Shown: positions 42,796 to 51,820, counted from the stretch's first letter. The stretch is DNA of 64,000 bases from Chitinophaga filiformis (GCF_900102545.1 NZ_FNBN01000003.1:1231461-1295460); one strand, 5' to 3'. A program made the numbers and translations. Notes: generated by a model from the letters alone, not told the origin.

Positions 42796-43794
42796 ATGAG
42801 TCAACAAACAGTTGTCAATATACCGGTTACTGATCACGATAATTTTTCCTTTGCAGAATGTCTGGTGTTTCTGGGGCGTTCGGAAAAGGAATGTCTGCAT
42901 TATGTAGAGGATGGAGTTATACAGAAAATGATCGTCTCAAACGGTCAGCCGGTGTTGGTGGAGATCAGTGATGATCCTGCATCAAAGGTATTGCGTGCAA
43001 CAGTCAGGAGCACAAGTAGTGGCGGAGAACCGAACGACCTGAATGGGGTGAATAGATTGATTGGATTGAATGGATTCAATGGATTGAATGACTCAAATGA
43101 GTCAGATAGCACAATAAGCATCAATGAAGAGTATATCCGCCGGTATATCAGTCATTGGCTGCATCTGGATGCGGATTTGCGGTCATTCTACGGCTTTGCA
43201 GCAAAAGATACTGTACTGGCTTCCCTTGTAGCGCGTTATAAGGGATTGAGACTGATCGGTATCCCTGATCTGTTTGAAGCACTGACATGGAGCATTACCG
43301 GACAGCAGATCACCCTGGCTTTTGCCTACACCTTGCGCCGGCGTTTTATTCAGGCATTCGGACATCATGCAGTTATAGATGGGAAGGACCACTATGTATA
43401 TCCCCATCCCTCAGTGATTGCAGCATTGGAACCTGCCTCCTTAATTGAGATGCAATTTTCCCGTAGTAAAGCAGATTACATCATCCGCCTGGCACAATCC
43501 ATGACAGACGGATTCCTGACAGCAGAACAACTGGAGAATATGGACTATCAGCAGGCAAGAGAGCATCTGGTATCATTCAGGGGTATTGGAAACTGGTCAG
43601 CTAACTATGTATTAATGAAACACCACCGCCATCACCAGGCATTGCCATTGGAAGATGCAGGTTTACATAACGCATTGAAATATCAGCTGCAATTGTCTTC
43701 TAAACCATCAATAGCAGATGTAAAAGCATATACGCAGCATTGGAAAGAACATGCAGCATATGCCACGTTTTATCTATGGCGATCGCTTTACTAA
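42796..43794 (+). CDS. alkA: DNA-3-methyladenine glycosylase II (AlkA-type HhH-GPD)
   Basis: 332 aa. An AlkA N-terminal-like domain (1-70) is followed by the HhH-GPD fold: the glycosylase start near 140-185 (ALTWSITGQQITLAFAYTLRRRF), the helix-hairpin-helix FRGIGNWSANYVL at 261-273, and catalytic Asp287 in LPLEDAGLHNAL. It removes alkylated bases such as 3-methyladenine. Between the two domains (about 72-108) sits a low-complexity insert (NDLNGVNRLIGLNGFNGLND) encoded by ATTGAATGG-like repeats. A perfect 12-bp palindrome, ATGAATATTCAT, overlaps the start codon. Confidence 0.92.
   Translation: MSQQTVVNIPVTDHDNFSFAECLVFLGRSEKECLHYVEDGVIQKMIVSNGQPVLVEISDDPASKVLRATVRSTSSGGEPNDLNGVNRLIGLNGFNGLNDSNESDSTISINEEYIRRYISHWLHLDADLRSFYGFAAKDTVLASLVARYKGLRLIGIPDLFEALTWSITGQQITLAFAYTLRRRFIQAFGHHAVIDGKDHYVYPHPSVIAALEPASLIEMQFSRSKADYIIRLAQSMTDGFLTAEQLENMDYQQAREHLVSFRGIGNWSANYVLMKHHRHHQALPLEDAGLHNALKYQLQLSSKPSIADVKAYTQHWKEHAAYATFYLWRSLY
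43040..43100. repeat. ATTGAATGG-type repeat inside alkA
   Basis: Short repeats of GGATTGAAT and GGATTCAAT variants encode an Asn/Gly/Leu-rich linker between the AlkA domains. They stay in frame and lie outside the catalytic core. Confidence 0.75.
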
Positions 43795-44100
43795 CTAAAA
43801 GCATCACCAACATAATACTAAACAATACATAATCTGATAACATCAATAACATCAGCAACATCAAGTAACATCAACAACGTCAACAATAATAGCAACATAA
43901 CAATATCAACAACATAACAACGTCAACAACATCAACAATAATAGCAACATAACAATATCGACAACATAACAATATCAGCAACATAACAATATCGACAACA
44001 TAGCAATATCGACAACATAGCAATATCAACAATATCAACATATCAACAACATCAATACCACTAGTAACATCAATAATACTAGTAATACTAATAATACTAA
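43795..44100. repeat. CAACAT/CAATAT low-complexity tract between alkA and ogt
   Basis: About 300 bp composed almost only of A, C and T, in imperfect AACATCAACAA, AACAATATC and AATACTA units. G is nearly absent on this strand. No gene or promoter is discernible. The ogt start follows immediately. Confidence 0.88.
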
Positions 44101-44105
44101 ATGAT

Positions 44106-44642
44106 ATGATAACGTCTCACATACCGCCAATAATGCCGTCAGATGTAGGACCAGAGAAGCCATCACATATACATACCATTATAACTCCGGTAGGACCACT
44201 TACTATTATTGGTGATGCGCATGCCATCAACACATTGACTTTCAAAGAGGGAATATCCATCACCCATGATTCCTTACCTGATACATTGCTACAATGCATA
44301 GAAGAGCTGGAAGCATATTTCGCCGGAAGTTTACAACAATTCACTTTTCCTATTGCACAACCTGGAACGGAGTTTCAGCAAACAGTGTGGCAACAACTGA
44401 CAATAATCCCTTATGGTCAGACCATATCATATATGCAACTGGCAAAACGGATCAACAATCCCAAAAGTATCCGGGCAGTCGGCACCACTAATGGCAAGAA
44501 CAGAATAGCGATTGTTGTACCCTGTCACAGAGTAATAGGCAGTGATGGTTCCCTCACTGGTTATGCAGGCGGAATCTGGCGTAAGAAATGGTTAATAGAG
44601 CATGAAATAAAGCAGAAGTTTGGATCATTGGAGTTGTTCTGA
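44106..44642 (+). CDS. ogt: Methylated-DNA--protein-cysteine methyltransferase (O6-alkylguanine repair)
   Basis: 178 aa. The acceptor motif IVVPCHRVIGSDG places the methyl-accepting Cys at 140. The preceding helix-turn-helix FQQTVWQQLTIIPYGQTISYMQLAKRI and the Asn hinge (TTNGKNR) are intact, as is LTGYAGGIWRKKWLIEHE. It repairs O6-methylguanine by suicide transfer. It is the third alkylation-repair gene of the cluster, corresponding to the C-terminal half of E. coli Ada. ATG 44101 is out of frame, so 44106 is the start. Confidence 0.94.
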   Translation: MITSHIPPIMPSDVGPEKPSHIHTIITPVGPLTIIGDAHAINTLTFKEGISITHDSLPDTLLQCIEELEAYFAGSLQQFTFPIAQPGTEFQQTVWQQLTIIPYGQTISYMQLAKRINNPKSIRAVGTTNGKNRIAIVVPCHRVIGSDGSLTGYAGGIWRKKWLIEHEIKQKFGSLELF

Positions 44643-44684
44643 TTCAACCGTTCTGCTATAAATGGAACACAGGTGCAGCGCAGG

Positions 44685-44834
44685 GGTTTCAGATGGAGAT
44701 GCAGGGCCTTAGCCCTTTGAGATGCTGATGCGATTGACAGGGGTTTAATAGGGATTCTAAGGCCCTACGTTTGATAAAGCCTGATAGTAAGTATCGAAAA
44801 GGGGGACAGCCCGGAATCTCTCATCTGAAAAACC
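44685..44834. repeat. TIR element, copy B1 (about 150 bp, reversed)
   Basis: Starts GGTTTCAGATGGAGATGCAG and ends TCTCATCTGAAAAACC, in the opposite orientation to the A copies. It shares the CTTTGAGA, GGGGTTTAATA, GATAGTAAGTATCGAAAAGGG blocks with them and with C2. Confidence 0.88.
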
Positions 44835-44877
44835 CAAGCGGCGCCGGTAAACGATATCTGCAAAAGAGTGCGCAACT

Positions 44878-44966
44878 CCTACGTTTGATAAAGCCTGATA
44901 GTAAGTATCGAAAAGGGGTACAGCCCGGAATCTCTCATCTGAAAAACCCAAGCGGCGCCGGTAAAC
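44878..44966. repeat. Partial copy B2 of the TIR element
   Basis: Repeats 44764-44852 (one TIR half plus the flank AAGCGGCGCCGGTAAAC) 114 bp downstream. It has only one end, so it is a tandem partial duplication. The rest of the gap (44967-45171) is A/C-rich with few G and T on this strand and shows no gene. Confidence 0.82.
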
Positions 44967-45171
44967 ATATCCGCAACACCACTAAAAAACAAATCGCAAC
45001 CAAACAAAACTCCCAAAGAAAACAAATCAAAACATTCCGAAACCACAAACTAATCAAGCTCGCCAACCCCCAATCTGATCTGGTCAAAAATTACAAAACT
45101 GAATCTGTTTTATATCCCGAATTTATTCCAATTTTGAAGAATCATTCCCATAGTAGTTAAATCAACCTCAG

Positions 45172-46578
45172 ATGAATCAGTTATTACGCCAGGATCTAAA
45201 ACAAGTAGACGCTTTCCTCCAGGAAATAAAAGACTACAGCATATCTTTTTTATCAGAATTAGACGCACTGCCGGTAAAATCCGCCAGCGCTACATTTGAG
45301 CGTTTAGAACTACCACGAAAGGGAATGGGCGCCAGAAACACCCTGCTACAATTCAGAGAACGCTACGGCCGACATCTCGCCGGCAACAGCGGCCCACGAA
45401 ACTGGGGATTTGTGACGGGTGGCGCAACAGTACCGGCAATAGCCGGCGACTGGCTAACAGCAGTTTTCGATATGAATGCCGCGGATAAGGATACGGCGCC
45501 ATTACAGATAGAAACGGAAACAATTGCAATGCTCCGGCAACTGTTCGGGTTGCCGGATGCATTTTCCGGATGCTTCGTCACCGGCGCTACGATGGCTAAT
45601 TTCGCCGGCCTCGCTATCGCACGACAATGGCTCGGAACACAACTGGGAGTAGACGTCGCCCAGGAAGGTATGGCCGCACTGGCAAGTGTGAAAATCATCT
45701 CCTGCACACCGCATTCCAGCACGATAAAATCACTCGCCATGCTGGGATTCGGAAGAAATGCCATACTGAAGTTATCCAGTCTGCCGGAAAGAGAAGCGAT
45801 CGATATAAACGTACTGGAAGATTATCTGAAAGCACATAAAGGAACACCACTAATAGTTGTAGCCAGTGCAGGGACTGTCAATACCGTAGACTTTGACGAT
45901 CTCGCCGCTATCGCCAGACTAAAACAGGAATACGGCTTCTGGTTACATATAGACGCAGCATTCGGCGCCTTCGCCGCCTGTGTACCCGAATACAAATACT
46001 TGTTGAACGGCTGGGACGCGGCGGACAGCATCACTATCGACGCACATAAATGGCTAAACGTTCCTTATGACGCCGCAATGATCTTTACCCGTCACCCGCA
46101 ACTGCAACTCGATACGTTTAAGAACGCAGGTGCAGCTTACCCGGGAGATCCCGCGGCCGACTTTAAATATAGCAACTACACACCCGAAAACTCGCGACGC
46201 CTGCGTGCATTACCCGCCTGGTATTCGCTGGTAGCCTACGGTGCAGATGTATACGCCGATATTGTGAATAATAATATACAGTTGGCGCGTCAGCTGGGGA
46301 CACTGATAGAAAAGAATGACGCATTTCATTTACTGGCGCCTGTCAGATTATGTGTTGTATGCTTTACATTAAATGTAGCCGACGAAGAAAAGCAGGCAGC
46401 TACTGATGCCTTGCTGAAGGCTCTGGACGAGGGAGGAAAAGTGATGTTGACATCCACCGTTTACCAGGGAGTGCCGGCTATCCGTGCGGCATTGGTGAAC
46501 TGGCGTACAACAGAGAATGACCTCGCCATTGTGTGGGAAGAGATAAAGCAGCAGGCAGCAGCGCTAATGGTAAAATAG
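45172..46578 (+). CDS. PLP-dependent group II decarboxylase
   Basis: 468 aa of the glutamate/tyrosine/aromatic-amino-acid decarboxylase family. Landmarks are WGFVTGGATVPAIAGDWL, FVTGATMANFAGLAIAR, SCTPHSSTIKSLAMLG, ASAGTVNTVDFDDL, HIDAAFGAF, and the Schiff-base Lys293 in DAHKWLNVPYD. The substrate cannot be told from the motifs. Base composition of the first part is richer in C and A than its neighbours. It precedes an EamA transporter and may share its transcript (38-bp gap). Confidence 0.9.
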   Translation: MNQLLRQDLKQVDAFLQEIKDYSISFLSELDALPVKSASATFERLELPRKGMGARNTLLQFRERYGRHLAGNSGPRNWGFVTGGATVPAIAGDWLTAVFDMNAADKDTAPLQIETETIAMLRQLFGLPDAFSGCFVTGATMANFAGLAIARQWLGTQLGVDVAQEGMAALASVKIISCTPHSSTIKSLAMLGFGRNAILKLSSLPEREAIDINVLEDYLKAHKGTPLIVVASAGTVNTVDFDDLAAIARLKQEYGFWLHIDAAFGAFAACVPEYKYLLNGWDAADSITIDAHKWLNVPYDAAMIFTRHPQLQLDTFKNAGAAYPGDPAADFKYSNYTPENSRRLRALPAWYSLVAYGADVYADIVNNNIQLARQLGTLIEKNDAFHLLAPVRLCVVCFTLNVADEEKQAATDALLKALDEGGKVMLTSTVYQGVPAIRAALVNWRTTENDLAIVWEEIKQQAAALMVK

Positions 46579-46615
46579 CCTTCTTTAGAATTATTCACCA
46601 TAACAACTTCGGAGT

Positions 46616-47533
46616 ATGAAAAAGTCAAACACGAATGCCTATATGGCATTGGTGGTAGTCAGTATTTTCTGGGGTACCACTTACCTGGCCTCCAGGATCG
46701 GTGTACGCCACATGCATGGCCTTATGCTGGCGGGAATCAGGCAGACAATTGCCGGTATGCTTTTAACGAGTTTCTTTTTGCTGAAGGGATATAAGTTCCC
46801 GGAGAAAGTTGTCTTGTCGCGGCTCTTTGTAATCGGTGTGATGATGCTCTGCCTGAGCAATGGCCTGATCACATGGGCAATGCAATATATACCCAGCGGA
46901 CTTTGCGCAATCATCGTAGCAACAGTGCCTATCTGGATAACCATATTCAGCTACTTCCTGGTACAACGTACGAAGTTCACGATGATGTTAGTAACAGGAA
47001 TGCTGATTGGGTTGCTGGGAGTAGGAGGGATCTTCTATGATTATCTGGCCAGTCTGACCAACCCGGAATTCCGCTTCGGCATCTTCCTGACATTGGTGGC
47101 CTGTATCAGCTGGGCGATAGGATCAGTGTTGACAGCACGCTGGGCACTGAAGATCAACTTTCTTTATGGTGCAGGTTTCCAGATGTTGTTCAGTGGTATC
47201 GTGATGACGATCGTTGCAACGATGATGGGACAGTCGTTACCGTTAGATGGATTTAATATCGAATTGTGGGGTAGTCTGCTGTACCTGATCTTTATTGGAT
47301 CGATATTGGGTTATTCATCTTATGTGTTCGTGTTAAATAATTTACCACCGTCCCTGGCCTCTGTATATGCTTATATCAATCCGATAGTAGCGGTATTGCT
47401 GGGGTGGCTGATATTACAGGAACACCTGAACTGGGTAACGGGTATGTCCTGCCTGGTAACGCTGGGAGGCGTATATATGGTTAACAGAGCTGTCAATAAA
47501 AACAAACAACAATATGGCGCCACTACAAAATAA
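46616..47533 (+). CDS. EamA/DMT-family transporter
   Basis: 305 aa with ten predicted membrane helices in two EamA repeats. The first opens ALVVVSIFWGTTYLASRIGVRHMHGLMLAGIRQTIAGMLL, with IPSGLCAIIVATVPIW at its end; the second ends LPPSLASVYAYINPIVAVLLGWLILQEHLNWVTG. This is the usual pattern of drug/metabolite exporters. It overlaps the next gene by 20 bp. Confidence 0.92.
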   Translation: MKKSNTNAYMALVVVSIFWGTTYLASRIGVRHMHGLMLAGIRQTIAGMLLTSFFLLKGYKFPEKVVLSRLFVIGVMMLCLSNGLITWAMQYIPSGLCAIIVATVPIWITIFSYFLVQRTKFTMMLVTGMLIGLLGVGGIFYDYLASLTNPEFRFGIFLTLVACISWAIGSVLTARWALKINFLYGAGFQMLFSGIVMTIVATMMGQSLPLDGFNIELWGSLLYLIFIGSILGYSSYVFVLNNLPPSLASVYAYINPIVAVLLGWLILQEHLNWVTGMSCLVTLGGVYMVNRAVNKNKQQYGATTK

Positions 47534-48449
47534 TGAAGTAAAACTGGTTGACTATATACCAGCTTATCAGCCTCATTTCGAGCGACTGAACAGGTGGTGG
47601 ATAGAGAAGTATTTTGCTATGGAACCCGGAGATGTGGACGTGCTTGGTAAGCCCGACCAGCACATCATTGCAAAGGGAGGTAACATTATTTTTGCAATGG
47701 TAGGTGAAACAATTGCGGGCACCGTAGCGTTAAAACCTATAGATGCAGAAACAGCAGAAATGACCAAGATGGCTGTTGATGAAGCTTATCAGGGACACCG
47801 GCTAGGTTGGAAGCTGGCAGAGGGCATCCTGGAACTAGCCAGAAAAAAAGGATTGAAGAAAGTTGTCTTGTACTCAAATACAAAACTGGTAGTTGCATTG
47901 AACATGTATCAAAAGCTGGGATTCCGCGAAATACCTGTGGAAGAAGGGCGATACAATCGGTGCTCAATCAAGATGGAAATAGTTTTGGGTGAAGAAAACA
48001 GACTTTATGCGATAGCCGATGGATTAATTAATGCAATAAATATTGCAGTGCCACTTTTGCGACAGATCCCTGAAACAGTAGCAGCAGAGCGGGTTAGCAG
48101 AGGTAAGTGGAGTCCGAAAGAGATCATCGGACACTTGATAGATTCAGCAATTAATAATAATGTTCGTTTTATACGATCCCAACAGATATCTTTGTTGGAG
48201 ATTCCTGGATATGCGCAGGATTTTTGGGTAAGGGGACAAGCCTGGCAGTTCAGCAGCTGGCAGGAATTGATTGAATTATGGGCGGGCATGAATAAACATC
48301 TGGCGTTAACTATACGCGCCATACCCGCGGAGGCACTGCAACATCTGATTAAAATTAATGAGAACGAACCTGTCACACTGGAATATGTGGTGATAGATTA
48401 TTTGGAGCATTTAAAACACCACCTGACTCAGGTGAAAATAATATTATAA
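47514..48449 (+). CDS. GNAT acetyltransferase fused to a DinB-like domain
   Basis: 311 aa in two parts. Residues 1-155 are a GNAT fold with the acetyl-CoA motif MAVDEAYQGHRLGWKLAEGILELARKKGLKKVVLYSN and LNMYQKLGFREIPV. Residues 160-311 are a DinB_2-type four-helix bundle (WSPKEIIGHLIDSAINNNVRFIRS, VIDYLEHLKHHLTQV) with His residues in the expected positions. The fusion is uncommon to my knowledge. It could join acetyl transfer with a metal- or thiol-dependent step, but the substrate is unknown. The start overlaps the end of the EamA gene. Confidence 0.87.
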   Translation: MAPLQNNEVKLVDYIPAYQPHFERLNRWWIEKYFAMEPGDVDVLGKPDQHIIAKGGNIIFAMVGETIAGTVALKPIDAETAEMTKMAVDEAYQGHRLGWKLAEGILELARKKGLKKVVLYSNTKLVVALNMYQKLGFREIPVEEGRYNRCSIKMEIVLGEENRLYAIADGLINAINIAVPLLRQIPETVAAERVSRGKWSPKEIIGHLIDSAINNNVRFIRSQQISLLEIPGYAQDFWVRGQAWQFSSWQELIELWAGMNKHLALTIRAIPAEALQHLIKINENEPVTLEYVVIDYLEHLKHHLTQVKIIL

Positions 48450-48510
48450 AGATACGATTTAGATTTAGGTATGATGTTCAAAAGGTATTTACCGCCGACA
48501 TCTGGTTGAC

Positions 48511-48544
48511 ACCGTCTCGTTTTTAACGAGGCGGTTTTTTTTTG
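48511..48544 (+). terminator. Rho-independent terminator before the Nudix gene
   Basis: ACCGTCTCGTT pairs with AACGAGGCGGT (one G-T pair) and is followed by nine T. It ends only about 14 bp before the Nudix ATG, so the Nudix promoter must overlap it or the mRNA is nearly leaderless. Confidence 0.85.
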
Positions 48545-48557
48545 CTTTCTTTGTTAT

Positions 48558-49115
48558 ATGGATACACAAACAAATCCCTGGACGATCTTATCCAGTGAAA
48601 AGATATATGATAACCCCTGGATAGGGGTAACAGAACATAAGGTCCTGAACCCTTCCGGCGGCCGGGGCATCTACGGCATTGTTCATTTTAAGAATGCTGC
48701 TATTGGAGTGGTAGCCCTGGACGAAGAAAACCATATCTACCTGGTAGGACAATACCGCCTGGCATTGGAACAGTTCACCTGGGAAATTCCCGAAGGAGGA
48801 GGTCCGCTGGGAGTAGACCCGCTGGTAAGTGCTAAGAGGGAGCTGCTGGAGGAAACCGGCCTGGTGGCCAGCGACTGGAAACTAATTGTGAAGATGCACC
48901 TGTCTAACTCAGTATGTGATGAGGCAGGAGTTGTATACCTGGCCCGCGGACTGGAGCAAAGAACAGCAGAACCGGAGGAAACGGAGCAGCTATATATAAA
49001 AAGGGTGCCTTTTGAAGCTGCTTACCAGATGGTTAAGAACCATGAGATCACCGACTCCCTGTCCATTGCCGCCATTCAGAAGATAAAGCTGATGATGCTG
49101 GAAGGAGAGATATGA
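48558..49115 (+). CDS. Nudix hydrolase (ADP-ribose pyrophosphatase-like)
   Basis: 185 aa. The Nudix box is GGGPLGVDPLVSAKRELLEETGL: the REL-EE-G core is intact but the first Glu of the motif is replaced (Val/Asp at that place). The domain start SSEKIYDNPWIGVTEHKVLNPSGG and the strand VYLVGQYRLALEQFTWEIPEGG resemble ADP-ribose pyrophosphatases. It would hydrolyse a nucleoside-diphosphate sugar. Its stop overlaps an ATG of the next gene (ATGA). Confidence 0.9.
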   Translation: MDTQTNPWTILSSEKIYDNPWIGVTEHKVLNPSGGRGIYGIVHFKNAAIGVVALDEENHIYLVGQYRLALEQFTWEIPEGGGPLGVDPLVSAKRELLEETGLVASDWKLIVKMHLSNSVCDEAGVVYLARGLEQRTAEPEETEQLYIKRVPFEAAYQMVKNHEITDSLSIAAIQKIKLMMLEGEI

Positions 49116-49153
49116 ATTCCCCAATTGGCATTAAATTCCGTTCTTTGCAGATA

Positions 49154-49945
49154 ATGGAACAAAGAAGATTTAAAAAGCCTGGTGGATTTCGCCAGCATGC
49201 CCCCAAGCCCAAGGCATCGTCTATGGTGATTGGCAGGCAGCCGGTTGTGGAAGCGATCAATGCAGGAAAGGCAATAGAACGTATTTACATGTTGCGCGGA
49301 GCAACCGGGGATATCATCCCCCAGATCAAGAAGTTAGCTGATCAGTATAACATCCCGGTGAACCTCGTTCCGGTGGAAAAACTGAATGGGTTAACGTCAT
49401 TCAATCACCAGGGTGTCATTGCCATTACAGGGCAGATCAGTTATCTTGACCTGCAGGATGTGATATCACATGTGACCGAACAGGGAGAGACGCCTTTGTT
49501 CCTCATTCTCGATGGAATCACAGACGTCCGCAATATAGGCGCTATCGCCCGTAGTGCTGTTTGCTGCGGTGCCCAGGCTATTATTATCCCCGACAGGGGA
49601 ATAGCTGCCCTGAACGAAGAAGCTATTAAATCTTCTGCCGGCGCCCTGGAACGGATCTCCGTATGCCGGGTGAACAGTCTGCTGAAAGCGATCGATACCC
49701 TTCACCTGAACGGTATCAAGGTCATTGCCAGCGAAATGGAAGCGGAGACTAAACTGTATGATTGCCAACTGCAGGAGCCGGTAGCTGTGATTATGGGCTC
49801 GGAAGATAAAGGTGTATACCCAGCCCTCCTGAAGGCGTCAGATACGCTGTTCCACATTCCTATGGCCGGAAACTTCGAATCCTTCAATGTATCTGTTGCT
49901 GCAGGCATCATCCTGTATGAAGCCATGAAGCAAAGAGGCGCATAA
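49154..49945 (+). CDS. rlmB: 23S rRNA (guanosine-2'-O-)-methyltransferase RlmB (TrmH/SpoU family)
   Basis: About 263 aa from ATG 49154. An upstream in-frame ATG (49112) overlaps the Nudix stop and would add 14 residues. The L30e-like substrate domain starts MVIGRQPVVEAINAGKAIERIYMLRGA. The SPOUT domain has FLILDGITDVRNIGAIARSAVCCGAQAIIIPDRG, ALERISVCRV, VIMGSEDKGVYPALL and the C-terminal FNVSVAAGIILYEAMKQ, which form the deep-knot SAM site. It methylates the ribose of a conserved rRNA guanosine. Confidence 0.92.
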   Translation: MEQRRFKKPGGFRQHAPKPKASSMVIGRQPVVEAINAGKAIERIYMLRGATGDIIPQIKKLADQYNIPVNLVPVEKLNGLTSFNHQGVIAITGQISYLDLQDVISHVTEQGETPLFLILDGITDVRNIGAIARSAVCCGAQAIIIPDRGIAALNEEAIKSSAGALERISVCRVNSLLKAIDTLHLNGIKVIASEMEAETKLYDCQLQEPVAVIMGSEDKGVYPALLKASDTLFHIPMAGNFESFNVSVAAGIILYEAMKQRGA

Positions 49946-49960
49946 AAAAATCACCAGTAA

Positions 49961-50806
49961 ATGAAACTCATCGAATGTCCACGTGATGCCATGCAAGGCT
50001 GGCACAGGCAAATAAGCACGGATGAAAAGGTTGAATATCTGAATGCACTGCTGAAAGTAGGATTTAACACCCTCGATTGCGGCAGCTTCGTATCTCCTAA
50101 AACCATCCCCCAGATGGCGGATACTGCTGAGGTGATCCCCCGGTTGGACATGAGCGGCACAAAAAGTCAGTTGCTGGCTATTGTAGCCAATCAGCGGGGT
50201 GCTGCAGAAGCCGTGGTGTTCGATGAGATTGCTTACCTGGGATATCCTTTTTCCATATCAGAAACGTTTCAGCTACGTAATACCAACAAGACCATCCTGG
50301 ACTCGCTGGAGCTGGTGGATACCTTCCAGGAATTGTGTATTAAAAACAATAAGCAACTGGTGGTATATATCTCCATGGGGTTTGGTAACCCTTACGGGGA
50401 TCATTATGATGCTTCCATTGCCCTCCGGTGGGTAGACGAACTGGTACAGCGGGATATTGCGATCATCTCCCTGGCAGATACGGTGGGGGTAGCCACTCCG
50501 GAGACCATCAACAAACTGTTTTCAACCTTGATACCGGCTTACCCCACAGTGGAGTTTGGCGCACATTTTCACTCTGCGCCCCACAACTGGGAAGAAAAAG
50601 TGGCGGCAGCTTACGATCATGGGTGCCGTCGTTTTGATAGTGCGATCAAGGGAATAGGTGGTTGTCCGATGGCCCACAATGAACTGGTAGGGAATCTGGC
50701 TACTGAGCGCCTGCTGGATTTCAGTGTGGAACGCCATGAACAGCTGGGCCTCGACATCACAGCGCTCTGGGCTGCCCAGGAAATTGCGGACCGTATTTTT
50801 TATTAG
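49961..50806 (+). CDS. Hydroxymethylglutaryl-CoA lyase
   Basis: 281 aa TIM-barrel lyase cleaving HMG-CoA to acetoacetate and acetyl-CoA, in leucine catabolism. The active-site residues are visible: Arg8 and Asp9 (ECPRDAMQG), His202 and His204 (FGAHFHSAP), and the loop cysteine Cys235 (GIGGCPMAHN). LDCGSFVSPKTIPQMADT is the second conserved block. It is a little shorter than human or Pseudomonas enzymes (about 300) but intact. No other leucine-degradation gene is adjacent. Confidence 0.93.
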   Translation: MKLIECPRDAMQGWHRQISTDEKVEYLNALLKVGFNTLDCGSFVSPKTIPQMADTAEVIPRLDMSGTKSQLLAIVANQRGAAEAVVFDEIAYLGYPFSISETFQLRNTNKTILDSLELVDTFQELCIKNNKQLVVYISMGFGNPYGDHYDASIALRWVDELVQRDIAIISLADTVGVATPETINKLFSTLIPAYPTVEFGAHFHSAPHNWEEKVAAAYDHGCRRFDSAIKGIGGCPMAHNELVGNLATERLLDFSVERHEQLGLDITALWAAQEIADRIFY

Positions 50807-50815
50807 TCTCGTATC

Positions 50816-51796
50816 ATGACAAATTTTCGACTGACATTTCCCGTCTCTCCAATTGCTACCCCTGTCGAGTATAACGACAAAATACTGCTGATGGGATCCT
50901 GTTTTGCAGAGGAGATAGGGGAGCGGTTACAACAATATCATTTTGATGCCCTGATAAATCCTCACGGCATCTTATACAATCCGATCAGCATTACCCAGGC
51001 ACTGCACACCTATCTCGACAGGGAGCAGTACACGGAGGACGATCTCTTCTCTCACGGTGACTTATGGCATAGCTGGGACCATCACAGCCGCTTTTCCGGC
51101 CTGCAGGTGGAAACGGTGCTTAAGGAAATCAATGCGTCGCAGGAAGCGGCAGCCAAACGGCTGGAAGAAGCTGACTGGCTGATCATCACACTTGGGTCTG
51201 CATACGTTTATACACTCGCTTCCGGCAATCAGATAGTGGGCAATTGTCATAAAGTACCTTCTTCTCAATTTAATAAGAAACTACTCTCTCCACCGGATGC
51301 AATTGCCGCATTAGATAACCTGATGCACCGTCTGTTCTTCCGGAATAAGAAAGTAAAGATCCTGTTTACGATCAGTCCTGTACGTTACGCCAGGGATGGA
51401 GTGGTGGAAAATAATCTCAGTAAGGCGGTGCTGATACAGACAGTACATCACCTGGTCAATAAATTCGACCGGCTTTTTTATTTTCCTGCCTACGAACTCG
51501 TAATAGACGATCTGCGGGATTACCGTTTTTATAAAGAGGACCTGGTACATCCCAATGAACTGGCTGTCAACTATGTATGGGAACATTTCACTGCCAGCTA
51601 TATCTCCGAAGAAGGACGTCAGCTGTTACCGCTGGTAGAAGATCTCAATCGTGCAAAGCAACACCGGCCATTCAATCCGGCAAGCAGTCAGCACAAGCAA
51701 TTCCTTCAAACCTATGCAAAGAAAACGAAGCAGTTAATGAAGGAATATCCATTTCTGAGGTTGGAAAAAACACTGGCTTATTTCGAAGGAAAATAA
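50816..51796 (+). CDS. GSCFA-domain protein
   Basis: 326 aa with the family-defining motif LLMGSCFAEEIGERL at the start, then INPHGILYNPISITQAL, WHSWDHHSRFSG and LIITLGSAYVYTLASGNQIVGNCHKVP. The family is SGNH-hydrolase-like and its biochemical role is unknown. It begins nine bases after the HMG-CoA lyase stop and may be cotranscribed. Confidence 0.92.
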   Translation: MTNFRLTFPVSPIATPVEYNDKILLMGSCFAEEIGERLQQYHFDALINPHGILYNPISITQALHTYLDREQYTEDDLFSHGDLWHSWDHHSRFSGLQVETVLKEINASQEAAAKRLEEADWLIITLGSAYVYTLASGNQIVGNCHKVPSSQFNKKLLSPPDAIAALDNLMHRLFFRNKKVKILFTISPVRYARDGVVENNLSKAVLIQTVHHLVNKFDRLFYFPAYELVIDDLRDYRFYKEDLVHPNELAVNYVWEHFTASYISEEGRQLLPLVEDLNRAKQHRPFNPASSQHKQFLQTYAKKTKQLMKEYPFLRLEKTLAYFEGK

Positions 51797-51820
51797 AGAC
51801 TCTTTTTGCATAGTTTGATA

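Noticed and set aside
44106..44642. Full Ada protein in the ogt gene
   Set aside because: The ogt product has only the O6-methyltransferase domain; the Ada zinc domain is in the separate ArsR fusion.
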